DNA of 32,030 nucleotides, taken from positions 1 through 32,030 of the forward strand of contig CAMFFO010000013.1 of the NCBI GenBank assembly GCA_945949735.1, written 5' to 3'. Source of the stretch: an uncultured Clostridia bacterium. GTDB lineage: Bacteria; Bacillota; Clostridia; Oscillospirales; Oscillospiraceae. This document shows positions 7,631 through 15,457 of the stretch, piece by piece. The notes beneath the pieces are model-generated. The model saw only the letters and a program-made list of their open reading frames with translations. It had not been told where the DNA came from and did no database searches. Each line of letters starts with the position of its first letter. Within the stretch, counting starts at the first letter, position 1. Made by a program: the position numbers and the translations under genes.

Positions 7631-7676
7631 GCCTTTTAAGCAGTGGGTCCGGAGTTCGAATCTCCGGCGGGTCACC
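7630..7676 (+). pseudogene. tRNA-Lys 3' half (partial tRNA; candidate attachment-site duplicate)
   Basis: These 47 bases match positions 4989-5036 of the intact tRNA-Lys from the anticodon stem through CCA. Only two differences are seen, and they compensate each other in the T-stem (GGGG/CCCC becomes GGAG/CTCC). The D-arm and 5' acceptor strand are absent. Retained pairing shows it came from a functional tRNA, not from decay of the neighbouring copy. This is the classic form of the displaced 3' end left by a tRNA-targeting integrase, or of a rearrangement between two tRNA-Lys genes. Confidence 0.85.
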
Positions 7677-7678
7677 AG

Positions 7679-7708
7679 AAAAGCGCTTGCTTCGGCAAGC
7701 GCTTTTTT
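7679..7708 (+). terminator. Rho-independent terminator after the tRNA-Lys fragment
   Basis: A perfect stem AAGCGCTTGC / GCAAGCGCTT with a TTCG tetraloop is followed by a T run. It would have terminated the lost tRNA unit. Confidence 0.88.
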
Positions 7709-7747
7709 GCGAAGCGGTACATTTCATCATCCGAAGGATGATTGCCC

Positions 7748-8014
7748 ATAAATTGGTGTTAAGGTTATCGGGCAGACGGAAAGCAATACCTTCCCCCGGG
7801 GGGAAGGTGCCCCGAAGGGGCGGATGAGGAATGGCGAAACCTGGAATTGTCCGCAGCGGTAGGAATTACGGTACAACATTTGGACGAATTTCGAAGAATT
7901 GGGGCAACTCGGTAATCTACAGCGGTCGCCGTTCCTCATCCACCGCTTCGCGGTCCCCCTTCCCCCCGGGGGAAGGTATTTTCCTGTCATCATCCCTACA
8001 AACACCAGTATGTC
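7748..8014. repeat. Intergenic palindromic element, copy I (CCTTCCCCCGGGGGGAAGG interior)
   Basis: The left end reads ATAAATTGGTGTT and the right end CAAACACCAGTATGTC (one arm degenerate). The interior is a long imperfect palindrome with ACCTTCCCCCGGGGG near both ends and GGATGAGGAA/TTCCTCATCC inside. It is the inverted counterpart of the copy at 11177: the left arm here (GGGCAGACGGAAAGCAAT) matches that copy's right arm. Confidence 0.8.
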
Positions 8015-8171
8015 GTGCAAATGAGCAAAACGATAGTCGATTTTTCTGTCTGTTCATGCTTCAAGCTTCTTTTTTGGGGTTCGGTTTCTCGAGGGTGACG
8101 GGGAACTTTGAAGGACATGGCAGAAATTGTATTTCGGGACTGCGGCATTCTTCGAAAATGAAAGAAAATAC

Positions 8172-8199
8172 TTGTAAATTCACCCTGATGTGGTATAAT
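8172..8199 (+). promoter_or_regulatory. Promoter of the zinc-ribbon membrane protein gene
   Basis: TTGTAA (8172-8177), 16-base spacer, TATAAT (8194-8199), about 70 bases before the ATG at 8271. Confidence 0.65.
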
Positions 8200-8270
8200 T
8201 TCCCCAAAAGGATTCCCGGGCGGAAGATTATGGCTCTGCCCGGGCCGTGGGAGAGAACGGAGGATGGCTT

Positions 8271-8834
8271 ATGTTTCGTAACAGCGGCAAGAAGATCATG
8301 GTTGTGGCAAAGATCCTGTTCTGGCTGAATCTGCTCCTGGCGCTGGGGGCTGCGGCCGTGGTGGTATTCCTTGCCTATGACAGCTATGGAGTGGAGATGG
8401 CTCTGATGGCGGCTCTCGCGGCTGCGGCTGCGGTGGTCTGCTATATGCTCCTGGCGTATGTGCAGCTGCTGCTTCTGAGCGCCTTTGGGGAATTGTGTCA
8501 GAGCAATGTGGAACTCCGCCGGATTCTGGCGGAGAATCGCCGCGCTCCGGAGCGTCCCGCCCATGTCCCGCCTGTGCCGGAGCGTGTCCCGGCGGCACGG
8601 GAGCCTGTTCCGGAGGAGCCCTTCCCGGAATGGCGGGATATGGATTACCGGCCTTCCGGCCCCTCCGCCGCAGCTCCCTTCCCGGTTCCGGCCCCGGCAG
8701 AAAAGCCCCAGGAGCCCGCACCCAAGCCCGCCCCCAGGGCCGCGGCTTTCGGCATGGTGTACTGCCGCCGCTGCGGCGCCAAGCACGAGCCGGGCGTGGC
8801 AAAATGCCGCTACTGCGGTACGCCCCTGTACTGA
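8271..8834 (+). CDS. Small membrane protein with C-terminal zinc ribbon
   Basis: 187 residues from MFRNSGKKIM; the ATG at 8271 is preceded by GGAGG (8259-8263) at 7 bases, better than an upstream in-frame ATG at 8247. Two hydrophobic segments at about 14-35 and 43-70 are followed by a charged stretch, then a long Pro/Ala/Glu-rich linker (about 92-160). A C-terminal zinc ribbon YCRRCGAKHEPGVAKCRYCG ends the protein. The architecture suggests a membrane-anchored cytoplasmic zinc ribbon on a flexible tether; no specific family or function is recognised. It is a single-gene unit with its own promoter and terminator. Confidence 0.8.
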   Translation: MFRNSGKKIMVVAKILFWLNLLLALGAAAVVVFLAYDSYGVEMALMAALAAAAAVVCYMLLAYVQLLLLSAFGELCQSNVELRRILAENRRAPERPAHVPPVPERVPAAREPVPEEPFPEWRDMDYRPSGPSAAAPFPVPAPAEKPQEPAPKPAPRAAAFGMVYCRRCGAKHEPGVAKCRYCGTPLY

Positions 8835-8869
8835 GCCGGGGGAGCTTCGCCGCACTGAGAGAAACGCAG

Positions 8870-8907
8870 AACGCTGCCGCCCCGGCCCCGGGACGGCAGC
8901 GTTTTTT
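8870..8907 (+). terminator. Rho-independent terminator
   Basis: AACGCTGCCG / CGGCAGCGTT with a GC-rich loop and six T residues, 35 bases after the zinc-ribbon gene stop. Confidence 0.9.
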
Positions 8908-8927
8908 ATGACGATACGGGCGGATAA

Positions 8928-9225
8928 ACAAATTGGTGTTTGAAAAATATCGCTGTCATTGCGAGACCAGTGCGCACACTCCGACGCGCCAAGAGCCGCC
9001 TTCGGCGGTTGCGCTCTGGACGCGCCTGCGGGCGCAGTGGTCGTGGCAATCCCCCGGTTAGAAGGGAAATGTACCGAAAAGCACCAGAAAGGGTGGAGTT
9101 CGCCGCGATTTTTGGCGGTAATCGTTACCTGGTTCCACTCAACCGGGGGATTGCCACGCCACTTAAGCGCACTGGCTCGCAATGACAGGTAGTTTTGGGT
9201 ACAGCGCGACAAATACCAATTTGTC
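8928..9225. repeat. Intergenic palindromic element, copy A (TGTCATTGCGA interior)
   Basis: The left end is ACAAATTGGTGTTTG and the right end GACAAATACCAATTTGTC. The inner palindrome TGTCATTGCGA/TCGCAATGACA surrounds GGCAATCCCCCGGTT/AACCGGGGGATTGCC and a central block GGGAAATGTACCGAAAAGCA in forward orientation. It carries an extra GC-rich insertion (about 8985-9045) not seen in the other copies, making it the longest of its type. The left and right arms belong to different arm types. Confidence 0.85.
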
Positions 9226-9246
9226 AACCCTGTCTGATTGCCATGA

Positions 9247-9276
9247 CAATGCCCCTGCCGTTTTGGCAGGGGCATT
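9247..9276 (-). other. Stem-loop downstream of aspS
   Basis: CAATGCCCCTGCC / GGCAGGGGCATTG with a short loop lies just after the aspS stop. It lacks a T run on either strand, so it may protect the mRNA 3' end or terminate only weakly. Confidence 0.5.
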
Positions 9277-9280
9277 GGAT

Positions 9281-11050
9281 TTACTCTTCCAGCAGGGCGA
9301 TGTGGACGGTATCCAGCTGGGACTTGTCCACGGTGGTGGGGGCGCCCATCATCAGGTCCTGGGCATTCTTGTTCATGGGGAAGGTGATGACCTCCCGGAT
9401 GCTCTCCTCGCCGGTGAGCAGCATGATCAGACGATCCACGCCGGGCGCCGCGCCCGCGTGGGGAGGCGCGCCGTAGGTGAAGGCGTTGTACATGGCGGGG
9501 AACTTTGCCTTCACATCCTCCTCGCCCAGACCTACCATCTGGAAGGCCTTGACCATGATCTCGGGATCGTGGTTGCGCACCGCGCCGGAGGCGGACTCGT
9601 AGCCGTTGACCACCAGGTCATACTGGTTGGCGTTGATGGCCAGCAGCTTCTCGGTGTCACCCTCGGCATCCAGCAGGGCCTGCAGGCCGCCCTGGGGCAT
9701 GGAGAAGGGGTTGTGGCAGAATTCAAGCTCTCCGGACTCCTCACCGATCTCGTACATGGGGAAATCCACGATCCAGCACAGGGCGTACTGCTCCTCGTCG
9801 AAGTGGCCGGGAACGCGGCGGCCCAGCAGGGTGCGGATCACACCCGCGGTCTTTTGAGCGGCGGCCTTCTTGCCCGCTGCCATGCACACGAAGCTGCCGG
9901 GCTTCAGGCCCAGAACCTCGGTGAGGGCATCCTTCTTGTCACTCAGGAACTTGGAAACGCCGCCGGTGAGGTTTCCGTTTTCGTCCACCTTTACCCAGCA
10001 GGCCTTATTGCCGGTCTGCACCTCAACGTCGGCCAGGAGCTTGTCGATCCACTTCCGGGCCTGGGCAAAGTCGTGCACCACCACGGCCTTGACCGTGGCG
10101 CCCTCGAAGGGGCCGAAGCCGCAGCCCTGAACCTCCCGGGAAATGTCCTGAATTTCCAGGTCGATGCGCAGATCGGGCTTGTCGGAGCCGTAGCGTTCCA
10201 TGGCCTCATTATAAGGAATATGCCGGAAGGGAGCCTGGGAAACCCGGCTGTACTTGCCGAACTTCTTGAACACAGGCACCAGCACGTCCTCCAGGGTGGA
10301 CAGCACATCCTCCTGGGTGGCGAAGGCCATCTCCATATCCAGCTGGTAGAACTCGCCGGGGGTACGGTCGGCCCGGGCATCCTCGTCCCGGAAGCAGGGG
10401 GCAATCTGGAAATATTTGTCGAAGCCCGCGGTCATCAGCAGCTGCTTGAACTGCTGGGGGGCCTGGGGCAGGGCGTAGAATTTGCCGGGGTGGTTCCGGG
10501 CGGGAACCAGGTAGTCCCGGGCGCCCTCGGGGGAGGAGGCGGTGAGGATGGGGGTGGTGATCTCCAGGAAGCCCTTCCCGGTCATGAGCTTTCTCAGCTC
10601 CGCCACCACCTGGCAGCGCAGGATGATGTTGCGCTTCACGGCGGGGTTCCGCAGATCCAGGAACCGGTATTTAAGCCTTACGTTCTCGTCCGCGTCCTTA
10701 CTCTTGTTGATTTCAAAGGGAAGCTGGTTGTGGGTGCACTTGCCAAGCACCTCGATCTTCTCGGGGACAACCTCGATTTCGCCGGTGGGGAGCTTGGCAT
10801 TTTTGCTCTCCCGCTCCCGGACAAGGCCCGTGACGGAGAGGGTGGACTCCTTGTTCACGGACTTGACGGCGCGCATCATGTCCTCGGTTTCGATGACCAC
10901 CTGGGTGGTGCCGTAGAAATCCCGGAGCACCACGAAGCCGAAGTTCGCGCCAACCTCCCGGAGGTTCTCCATCCAGCCGACGATGGTAACCCGCTTTCCC
11001 GCGTCGGAAAGCCGAAGCTCCCCGCAGGTATGTGTTCTGGACTGGGTCAT
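9281..11050 (-). CDS. aspS: Aspartate--tRNA ligase
   Basis: Class II aminoacyl-tRNA synthetase that charges tRNA-Asp, 589 residues, normal for the bacterial type. The N-terminal OB-fold anticodon-binding domain spans about 1-105 (VTIVGWMENLREVGANFGFVVLRD). Motif 2 FRDEDARADRTPGEFYQLD is at about 220-238. A GAD insertion domain typical of bacterial AspRS occupies about 285-420, and motif 3 GAAPGVDRLIMLLTG is near the end. It is a monocistronic unit with its own minus-strand promoter and an AGGAAGGGA site. Whether the enzyme is discriminating or also charges tRNA-Asn was not determined; no gatCAB genes are in the window. Confidence 0.97.
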   Translation of the reverse strand: MTQSRTHTCGELRLSDAGKRVTIVGWMENLREVGANFGFVVLRDFYGTTQVVIETEDMMRAVKSVNKESTLSVTGLVRERESKNAKLPTGEIEVVPEKIEVLGKCTHNQLPFEINKSKDADENVRLKYRFLDLRNPAVKRNIILRCQVVAELRKLMTGKGFLEITTPILTASSPEGARDYLVPARNHPGKFYALPQAPQQFKQLLMTAGFDKYFQIAPCFRDEDARADRTPGEFYQLDMEMAFATQEDVLSTLEDVLVPVFKKFGKYSRVSQAPFRHIPYNEAMERYGSDKPDLRIDLEIQDISREVQGCGFGPFEGATVKAVVVHDFAQARKWIDKLLADVEVQTGNKACWVKVDENGNLTGGVSKFLSDKKDALTEVLGLKPGSFVCMAAGKKAAAQKTAGVIRTLLGRRVPGHFDEEQYALCWIVDFPMYEIGEESGELEFCHNPFSMPQGGLQALLDAEGDTEKLLAINANQYDLVVNGYESASGAVRNHDPEIMVKAFQMVGLGEEDVKAKFPAMYNAFTYGAPPHAGAAPGVDRLIMLLTGEESIREVITFPMNKNAQDLMMGAPTTVDKSQLDTVHIALLEE

Positions 11051-11087
11051 AAAAAATCCCTTCCTGTTTCTATATGATTACCAAAGG

Positions 11088-11116
11088 ATTATTGCACAAA
11101 TTGTGAAAAAAGTCAA
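11088..11116 (-). promoter_or_regulatory. Promoter of aspS
   Basis: Minus-strand TTGACT (11111-11116), 17-base spacer, AATAAT (11088-11093), about 38 bases before the ATG. No T-box is visible. Confidence 0.7.
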
Positions 11117-11124
11117 TGATTTCG

Positions 11125-11154
11125 CAAAAAACACAGGACGGAATCCCGTCCTGT
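11125..11154 (-). terminator. Rho-independent terminator on the minus strand
   Basis: On the minus strand ACAGGACGGG...CCGTCCTGT is followed by GTTTTTTG. It probably ends the transcript of the 72-residue protein gene at 11451 after reading through the repeat between them. Confidence 0.8.
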
Positions 11155-11176
11155 AAGGAAGCATCGAAGGCAGCGG

Positions 11177-11436
11177 CAAATTGGTGTTTGTAGAGATGTC
11201 GGCGAAATGATACCTTCCCCCGGGGGGAAGGGGGACCGCGAAGCGGTGGATGAGGAACGGCGACCGCTGCAGATTACCGAATCGTCCCTATTTTTCGGAA
11301 TTCGTCCAAATGTTGTACCGTAATTCCAACCGATGCGGAAAACTTCAGGTTTCGCCGTTCCTCATCCGCCCCTTCGGGGCACCTTCCCCCCGGGGGAAGG
11401 TATTGCTTTCCGTCAGCCCGACAAACACCAATTCGC
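11177..11436. repeat. Intergenic palindromic element, copy J (CCTTCCCCCGGGGGGAAGG interior)
   Basis: Ends CAAATTGGTGTTTG and GACAAACACCAATTCGCC enclose a long palindrome with CCTTCCCCCGGGGG blocks at both ends. The two halves are distinct (GGGGGACCGCGAAGCGGTGG versus GCCCCTTCGGGGC), and the whole is inverted relative to copy I. It ends 15 bases before the next gene's stop codon. Confidence 0.85.
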
Positions 11437-11450
11437 CGCTCTGAGGTCGG

Positions 11451-11669
11451 TTATTTCCGGAACAGGCCGCCCAGGGCGCCGGCCAGCTTGTCCGCGGTGA
11501 GCTTGGCCTTGATGCCCTCCACCAGGGCGTTGACCTGGTCGTCGGGAAGATCCACGCCCACATATTCCTCGATGACCGCGGCGGGATTGGCCTGGAATTT
11601 TTCCAGCAGCTTGTCGTCCGCGCGGAGCTTTGCCACGATCTGTTCCGCTTTTTCCTTGATGTTCAGCAT
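11451..11669 (-). CDS. 72-residue hypothetical protein, helical, Nif11-leader-like pattern
   Basis: MLNIKEKAEQIVAKLRADDK...ANPAAVIEEYVGVDLPDDQVNALVEG...LAGALGGLFRK. The ATG at 11669 has a GGGGAGGAA ribosome site 5-6 bases upstream and a minus-strand promoter about 70 bases before. The protein looks like two amphipathic helical segments joined by a GVDLPDD turn and ends in a short Gly/Leu-rich tail. The arrangement (helix, partial repeat, then a loop with D-L-P/S) loosely recalls Nif11-type leader peptides. There is no cysteine or Gly-Gly cleavage site followed by a core, and no RiPP enzyme nearby, so a leader function is not claimed. Confidence 0.75.
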   Translation of the reverse strand: MLNIKEKAEQIVAKLRADDKLLEKFQANPAAVIEEYVGVDLPDDQVNALVEGIKAKLTADKLAGALGGLFRK

Positions 11670-11739
11670 ATACGTTCCTCCCCGGCCTCCTGTATGCGGA
11701 AGCCTCTGCAAAATTCCGCCGCAGACGGCGGCTGTCCTC

Positions 11740-11767
11740 ATTGTAGCATAATCCCGGCGGTTTGCAA
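11740..11767 (-). promoter_or_regulatory. Promoter of the 72-residue protein gene
   Basis: Minus-strand TTGCAA (11762-11767), 16-base spacer, TACAAT (11740-11745). The leader of about 65 bases includes a GCCGCCGTCTGCGGCGG stem. Confidence 0.6.
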
Positions 11768-11856
11768 CCTCTTTTTCCGATCCAGATCGCAATGGCGGAG
11801 CCGTTCGACCCGTGCTCCGGCACAGAGTCGCCCGCTGTGTTTTTGGCGGAGGATGC

Positions 11857-13392
11857 CTACCTGTCCGGGAGGGCTTCGCTGACGCCCAGCACATGGAGCC
11901 ATTGGGTGGGATCGACGGTGATTTCCCCATGGCAGCGGACGTAGTCCATGATGAGCTGGGCGATTTCCGTGGGTTCCTCCCGGAGCACGGGGCGCCCGGC
12001 GTAGAGGGGATAGCCCCCCGCGCCGGTGGCCCGGTAGTTGTTCAGGCAGAGGCGGAGCTCCTTACCCGAGGGAAGCTCCTGCCCGCCGTAACGGATGGAC
12101 ACCACCCGCTCCCCCAGGGGGTTGCGCAGATCCATGGTGACTTCAATGCCGGAGTAATAATCATAGTTAAAGTGCTGGGGAGCGGGGAGGAGAAACGCCT
12201 CGCTGATCCGCAGGCCCTCCCGGGTATCAAAGTACTCCGCGCACCGCTCCAGAGCGGCTTTTAGCTCGGTTCTGGTCACCGGAATGGTTTTCAGAGTGTT
12301 GGGAAATTCGTAGCTTGCCGCAATATCCCGGACGGTCACCCGCTGCTGAAAGCCCTTCACGGTGTTGCCCAGGGCGGTGACGGAAATGTCCGCTCCTGAG
12401 GCCTCCAGCTGCACCTGGTTGATGAAATTGGCGATATCCGACCCCTGCAGCGCCATGGAAAGACGATCCCGGGGCGGCAGGGGGCGATCCAGCGTGCCCA
12501 GGGGCGTGTCCAGAAAGCGGGCGTTCTCACGCTCCAGGGGCGCCAGGTATTCCAGGGCGGCGGGACAGGGAATATCCCCGGCCTCCACAATGCGGGACTG
12601 GACAGAGGTTTCCCCGGTGCTTTCCCGGGTCACCTCCAGGCGGGCGTAGTGCCGGGCCCGGTCGGCCACCTGGCAGGTGTGGGTGCCGCAAAGGTCGATC
12701 CCCGCCCTGGCCTGATGCTGGTGACCGGTGAGGAGAATGTCGAAGTCCAGCTCCCGGCAGATCCGGAAACCCTGGTTTTCCTCCGGGTTGGACAGCGGAA
12801 CGCCGGTGACCGGATCCCGCTCGAAGCCGCAGTGGGCGATGCAGACGGTGATCTCCGCCCCCTGGGCCTTCAGCTCCCGCAGGGCCTCCCGGGCAGAGGA
12901 AACGGAGTCCAGAACCCGGATGCCGGTCAGGTTTTCCGGCCGCTCCCAATGGGGAAGGTAGGGGGTGGTAATGCCGGTGAGGCCCACCCGCAGGCCGTTT
13001 TCCAGGGTGACCAGGGCGGTTTTCCGCACCTCGGGGATGCCCTCCACATTGGCGCAGAGGCACACGGCATCCAGGGCTGCCAGGTACTCCCGCAGGGGCT
13101 TCACCCCATAGTTGAAATCGTGGTTCCCCAGGGTGACGAACTGTACCCCGGCAAGGTTCATGAGCTTCGCCGGGACGCACGGGTGGGCTTCTCCGCCGCT
13201 GTACAGCCAATAGGTGAAGGGGCTTCCCTGGAGGGTGTCGCCACCGTCCAGGATCAGAGTATTGCCGTCATGGGGGAAGGAATTCATACAATTGACATAA
13301 CCCGAGGGGATCCGCTTCCCCGAGGCGTAGTCCAGGTTGGAGAAATAGCCGTGAATGTCGCTGGTAAAGCAGATGGTCATGCTGCGGCGCAT
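11857..13392 (-). CDS. Cytosolic bifunctional metallophosphoesterase/5'-nucleotidase family protein
   Basis: 511 residues of the UshA/YfkN/YunD-like family, which hydrolyses nucleoside monophosphates or 2',3'-cyclic nucleotides. The N-terminal calcineurin-type domain shows the metal motifs TSDIHGY (near 9-15), GGDTLQGSP, LGNHDFNYG and LTGHQHQA. The C-terminal 5'-nucleotidase domain ends with NNYRATGAGGYPLY, the family's nucleotide-binding loop. There is no signal peptide or anchor, unlike secreted UshA, so it should act in the cytoplasm. The start at 13392 has AAGGAGG 6 bases upstream. It lies downstream of the phn operon on the same strand, but a repeat and a terminator separate them, so transcription is probably separate. 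The exact substrate is unknown. Confidence 0.88.
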   Translation of the reverse strand: MRRSMTICFTSDIHGYFSNLDYASGKRIPSGYVNCMNSFPHDGNTLILDGGDTLQGSPFTYWLYSGGEAHPCVPAKLMNLAGVQFVTLGNHDFNYGVKPLREYLAALDAVCLCANVEGIPEVRKTALVTLENGLRVGLTGITTPYLPHWERPENLTGIRVLDSVSSAREALRELKAQGAEITVCIAHCGFERDPVTGVPLSNPEENQGFRICRELDFDILLTGHQHQARAGIDLCGTHTCQVADRARHYARLEVTRESTGETSVQSRIVEAGDIPCPAALEYLAPLERENARFLDTPLGTLDRPLPPRDRLSMALQGSDIANFINQVQLEASGADISVTALGNTVKGFQQRVTVRDIAASYEFPNTLKTIPVTRTELKAALERCAEYFDTREGLRISEAFLLPAPQHFNYDYYSGIEVTMDLRNPLGERVVSIRYGGQELPSGKELRLCLNNYRATGAGGYPLYAGRPVLREEPTEIAQLIMDYVRCHGEITVDPTQWLHVLGVSEALPDR

Positions 13393-13419
13393 AGAGTGCC
13401 TCCTTAATGAGTAGGTTAA

Positions 13420-13659
13420 ACAAATTGGTGTTTGAATGGGAGCGCAGCAAACTACCTGTCATTGCGAGCCAGTGCGCACACTGGCGTGGCAATCCCCCGG
13501 TTGAATGGAACCAGGTAATGATTTCCGTCAAAAATCGCTGCGATTCCCATTCTTCCGGGTGCTTTTCGGTACATTTCCCTTCTATCCGGGGGATTGCCAC
13601 GACCAGTCTGCGGACTGGTCTCGCAATGACAGCAAAGAACGTACAAACACCAATTTGTC
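13420..13659. repeat. Intergenic palindromic element, copy B (TGTCATTGCGA interior)
   Basis: Ends ACAAATTGGTGTTTG and TACAAACACCAATTTGTC; inner TGTCATTGCGA/TCGCAATGACA and CCCCCGGTT/CCGGGGG. The central block is in reverse orientation (TGCTTTTCGGTACATTTCCC). It lies between the phn terminator and the nucleotidase gene start. Confidence 0.85.
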
Positions 13660-13674
13660 TGTCAGGATCATGCG

Positions 13675-13722
13675 TAAAAAACTGCCATTGCGGGGAGCTG
13701 TGCTTCCGTCGCAGTGGCAGTT
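13675..13722 (-). terminator. Terminator of the phn operon
   Basis: Minus-strand ACTGCCACTGCG...CGCAATGGCAGT (one mismatch) followed by TTTTTT, just after the second phnE stop. Confidence 0.82.
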
Positions 13723-13731
13723 ATTCCTGTG

Positions 13732-14589
13732 TTATGCCCCGTGGGCCAGCTTGCGGCGGATGCGGGTGGAGACGAACTCGATGATCAGCGCCAGAACCAT
13801 CAGGCCCCATACGAAGGCGCCTACCATGGCCCAGCGGCGGCTGTTCAGACACTGCACCAGCGACGCGCCGATGCCGCCCGCGCCCACGATGCCCAGGGTG
13901 GTGGCATCCTTCAGGTTGATGTCGAACCGGTAGATGGTGGTGGAAATGAAGCTGGCGGTGAGCTGGGGGATCACGCCGTAGCGGATCTTTTCAAAGGCGT
14001 TGCAGCCCATGGCATCCAGGCTTTCCAGGATGTGGGTGTCCAGATCCTCAATGGCGGTGATGTACATTTTGGAGATCATGCCGATGGAGCACACGGACTG
14101 GGTGATGACGCCGCAGGCCGCGCCGGGGCCGGTGACGCGGATCCACATCAGGGCCCAGACCAGGCTGGGAATGGTGCGGATCATGAGGATCAGCAGCCGG
14201 AAAACATAGGCCACGGGCTTGGGCATGATGTTGGTGGAGGCCAGGAACGCGAAGGGTATGGCGAGGATGGCGCCGCACAGCGTGCCCAGCACGGCAATGG
14301 CCACGGTCTGCATCAGAAGGTAGGGAACGTCCGTGTCCCCGGTGCCGAAGAGGAGCCCGGTATCCGGATGGAACACGCCGTGGAGCACGCCCTTGGCAAC
14401 CTCGGTGCCGGTGACGGTGAGCCCGGTGAAATGTACGTCCGAGGACGACCACCCCACCAGCACCGCGATGATCAGTACGATCAGGGTATAGAGCATCCAT
14501 TTCCGGGGGCGGGCGGCATAGGCCTCCGCCGCGGTGAGCTTGCGGTCAAAGGTCTGCTCAAAGTTTTCCAGTTGAATCTTTTTTGCCAT
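13732..14589 (-). CDS. phnE: Phosphonate-type ABC transporter permease (second PhnE)
   Basis: 285 residues, PhnE family permease of a phosphonate/phosphite/phosphate ester importer. Hydrophobic segments begin at about 32-50 and several follow; the C-terminal GIVGAGGIGASL segment and the preceding EAA-like loop (LDAMGCNAFEKIRYGVIPQL) are diagnostic. It begins 12 bases after the other phnE. The two permeases are divergent paralogues and probably form a heterodimeric channel. It is the last gene before the operon terminator. No C-P lyase or phosphonatase gene lies nearby, so the substrate need not be a phosphonate. Confidence 0.93.
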   Translation of the reverse strand: MAKKIQLENFEQTFDRKLTAAEAYAARPRKWMLYTLIVLIIAVLVGWSSSDVHFTGLTVTGTEVAKGVLHGVFHPDTGLLFGTGDTDVPYLLMQTVAIAVLGTLCGAILAIPFAFLASTNIMPKPVAYVFRLLILMIRTIPSLVWALMWIRVTGPGAACGVITQSVCSIGMISKMYITAIEDLDTHILESLDAMGCNAFEKIRYGVIPQLTASFISTTIYRFDINLKDATTLGIVGAGGIGASLVQCLNSRRWAMVGAFVWGLMVLALIIEFVSTRIRRKLAHGA

Positions 14590-14601
14590 GGTCGTCCCTC
14601 C

Positions 14602-15456
14602 TCAGCTCAGCTTTTTGCGCAGGTAGGCGCTGAAGAACTCGATGAAGGCCACCACCACGAACAGCGACAGCAGCACCATGCCCAGTCCCTCGTAGTCCCG
14701 CCAGCCGATGCGCTCGTTGATGGTGATGCCGAGACCGCCCGCGCCCACATAGCCCAAAATGGCGGAGGCCCGGACGTTCATTTCGAAGCAGTACAGGCTG
14801 TGGCTCAGGTATACCGGCAGGATCTGGGGCACGCAGGCGGACCAGAAGGCCTGGAACTTGTTGGCGCCCAGGGCTTCCATGGCCTCAAAGGGCCCCATAT
14901 CGATGGTTTCCACGCTCTCATAGAGCATTTTGGACACCACGCCAAAGGTGAAGATGGCGATGGCCACGGTGCCGGAGAAGGTGCCCAGGGAGAAGATCAG
15001 GGCGCAGACCAGGGCGATGACCAGGGTGGGCAGGGTACGGATCAGAGCCAGCACAAAACGGAAGATGCTCACGATGACGATGCTGGGGTTGATGTTGCTG
15101 GAGGCCAGAATCGCCACCGGCAGCGCCAGGGCGCAGCCGATGACCGTGCCCAGAATGGACATCTTAATGGTGTCGAGGAGGGGGGAGATGACCTTGGGGA
15201 AGAAGCTCCAGTCGGGATGGAACAGCTTCTCCATCAGATCCAGCAGCTTGGGGAACCGGCTGACGATGATCCGGATGTCAAAGCCGGTCATTTTCAGCGC
15301 CCAGACAATGGCCAGGATCAGAGCCAGCAGGACAAAGGGCGTCCGGCTCCGGCGGCGGCGGACGGTGTGGCCGTTTTCCAGGGTGATGATCTGGGGCCGG
15401 AAAATCTTATCATAAAGGGTCTCTTTGTAGAGAACCGCCGTATTTTCGTTGTCCAT
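14602..15456 (-). CDS. phnE: Phosphonate-type ABC transporter permease (first PhnE)
   Basis: 284 residues from MDNENTAVLYKETL. The ATG at 15456 lies one base after the phnC stop and has GGAGA upstream; longer frames extend into phnC and are rejected. Shows a first membrane helix at about 43-60, an EAA-type loop MEALGANKFQAFWSACVPQILP, and the family end GYVGAGGLGITI. It pairs with the other PhnE to form the channel fed by PhnD and powered by PhnC. Confidence 0.93.
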   Translation of the reverse strand: MDNENTAVLYKETLYDKIFRPQIITLENGHTVRRRRSRTPFVLLALILAIVWALKMTGFDIRIIVSRFPKLLDLMEKLFHPDWSFFPKVISPLLDTIKMSILGTVIGCALALPVAILASSNINPSIVIVSIFRFVLALIRTLPTLVIALVCALIFSLGTFSGTVAIAIFTFGVVSKMLYESVETIDMGPFEAMEALGANKFQAFWSACVPQILPVYLSHSLYCFEMNVRASAILGYVGAGGLGITINERIGWRDYEGLGMVLLSLFVVVAFIEFFSAYLRKKLS

Positions 15457-15457
15457 A

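Noticed and set aside
7610-7676. Second functional tRNA-Lys
   Set aside because: The D-arm and 5' acceptor strand are missing and replaced by an unrelated hairpin, so no cloverleaf can form.
8940-9192. Small frames such as MAIPRLEGKCTEKH... that recur in several intergenic regions
   Set aside because: They recur because the repeat element recurs. They appear in different frames and on both strands, without ribosome sites, so they are shadows of the DNA repeat.
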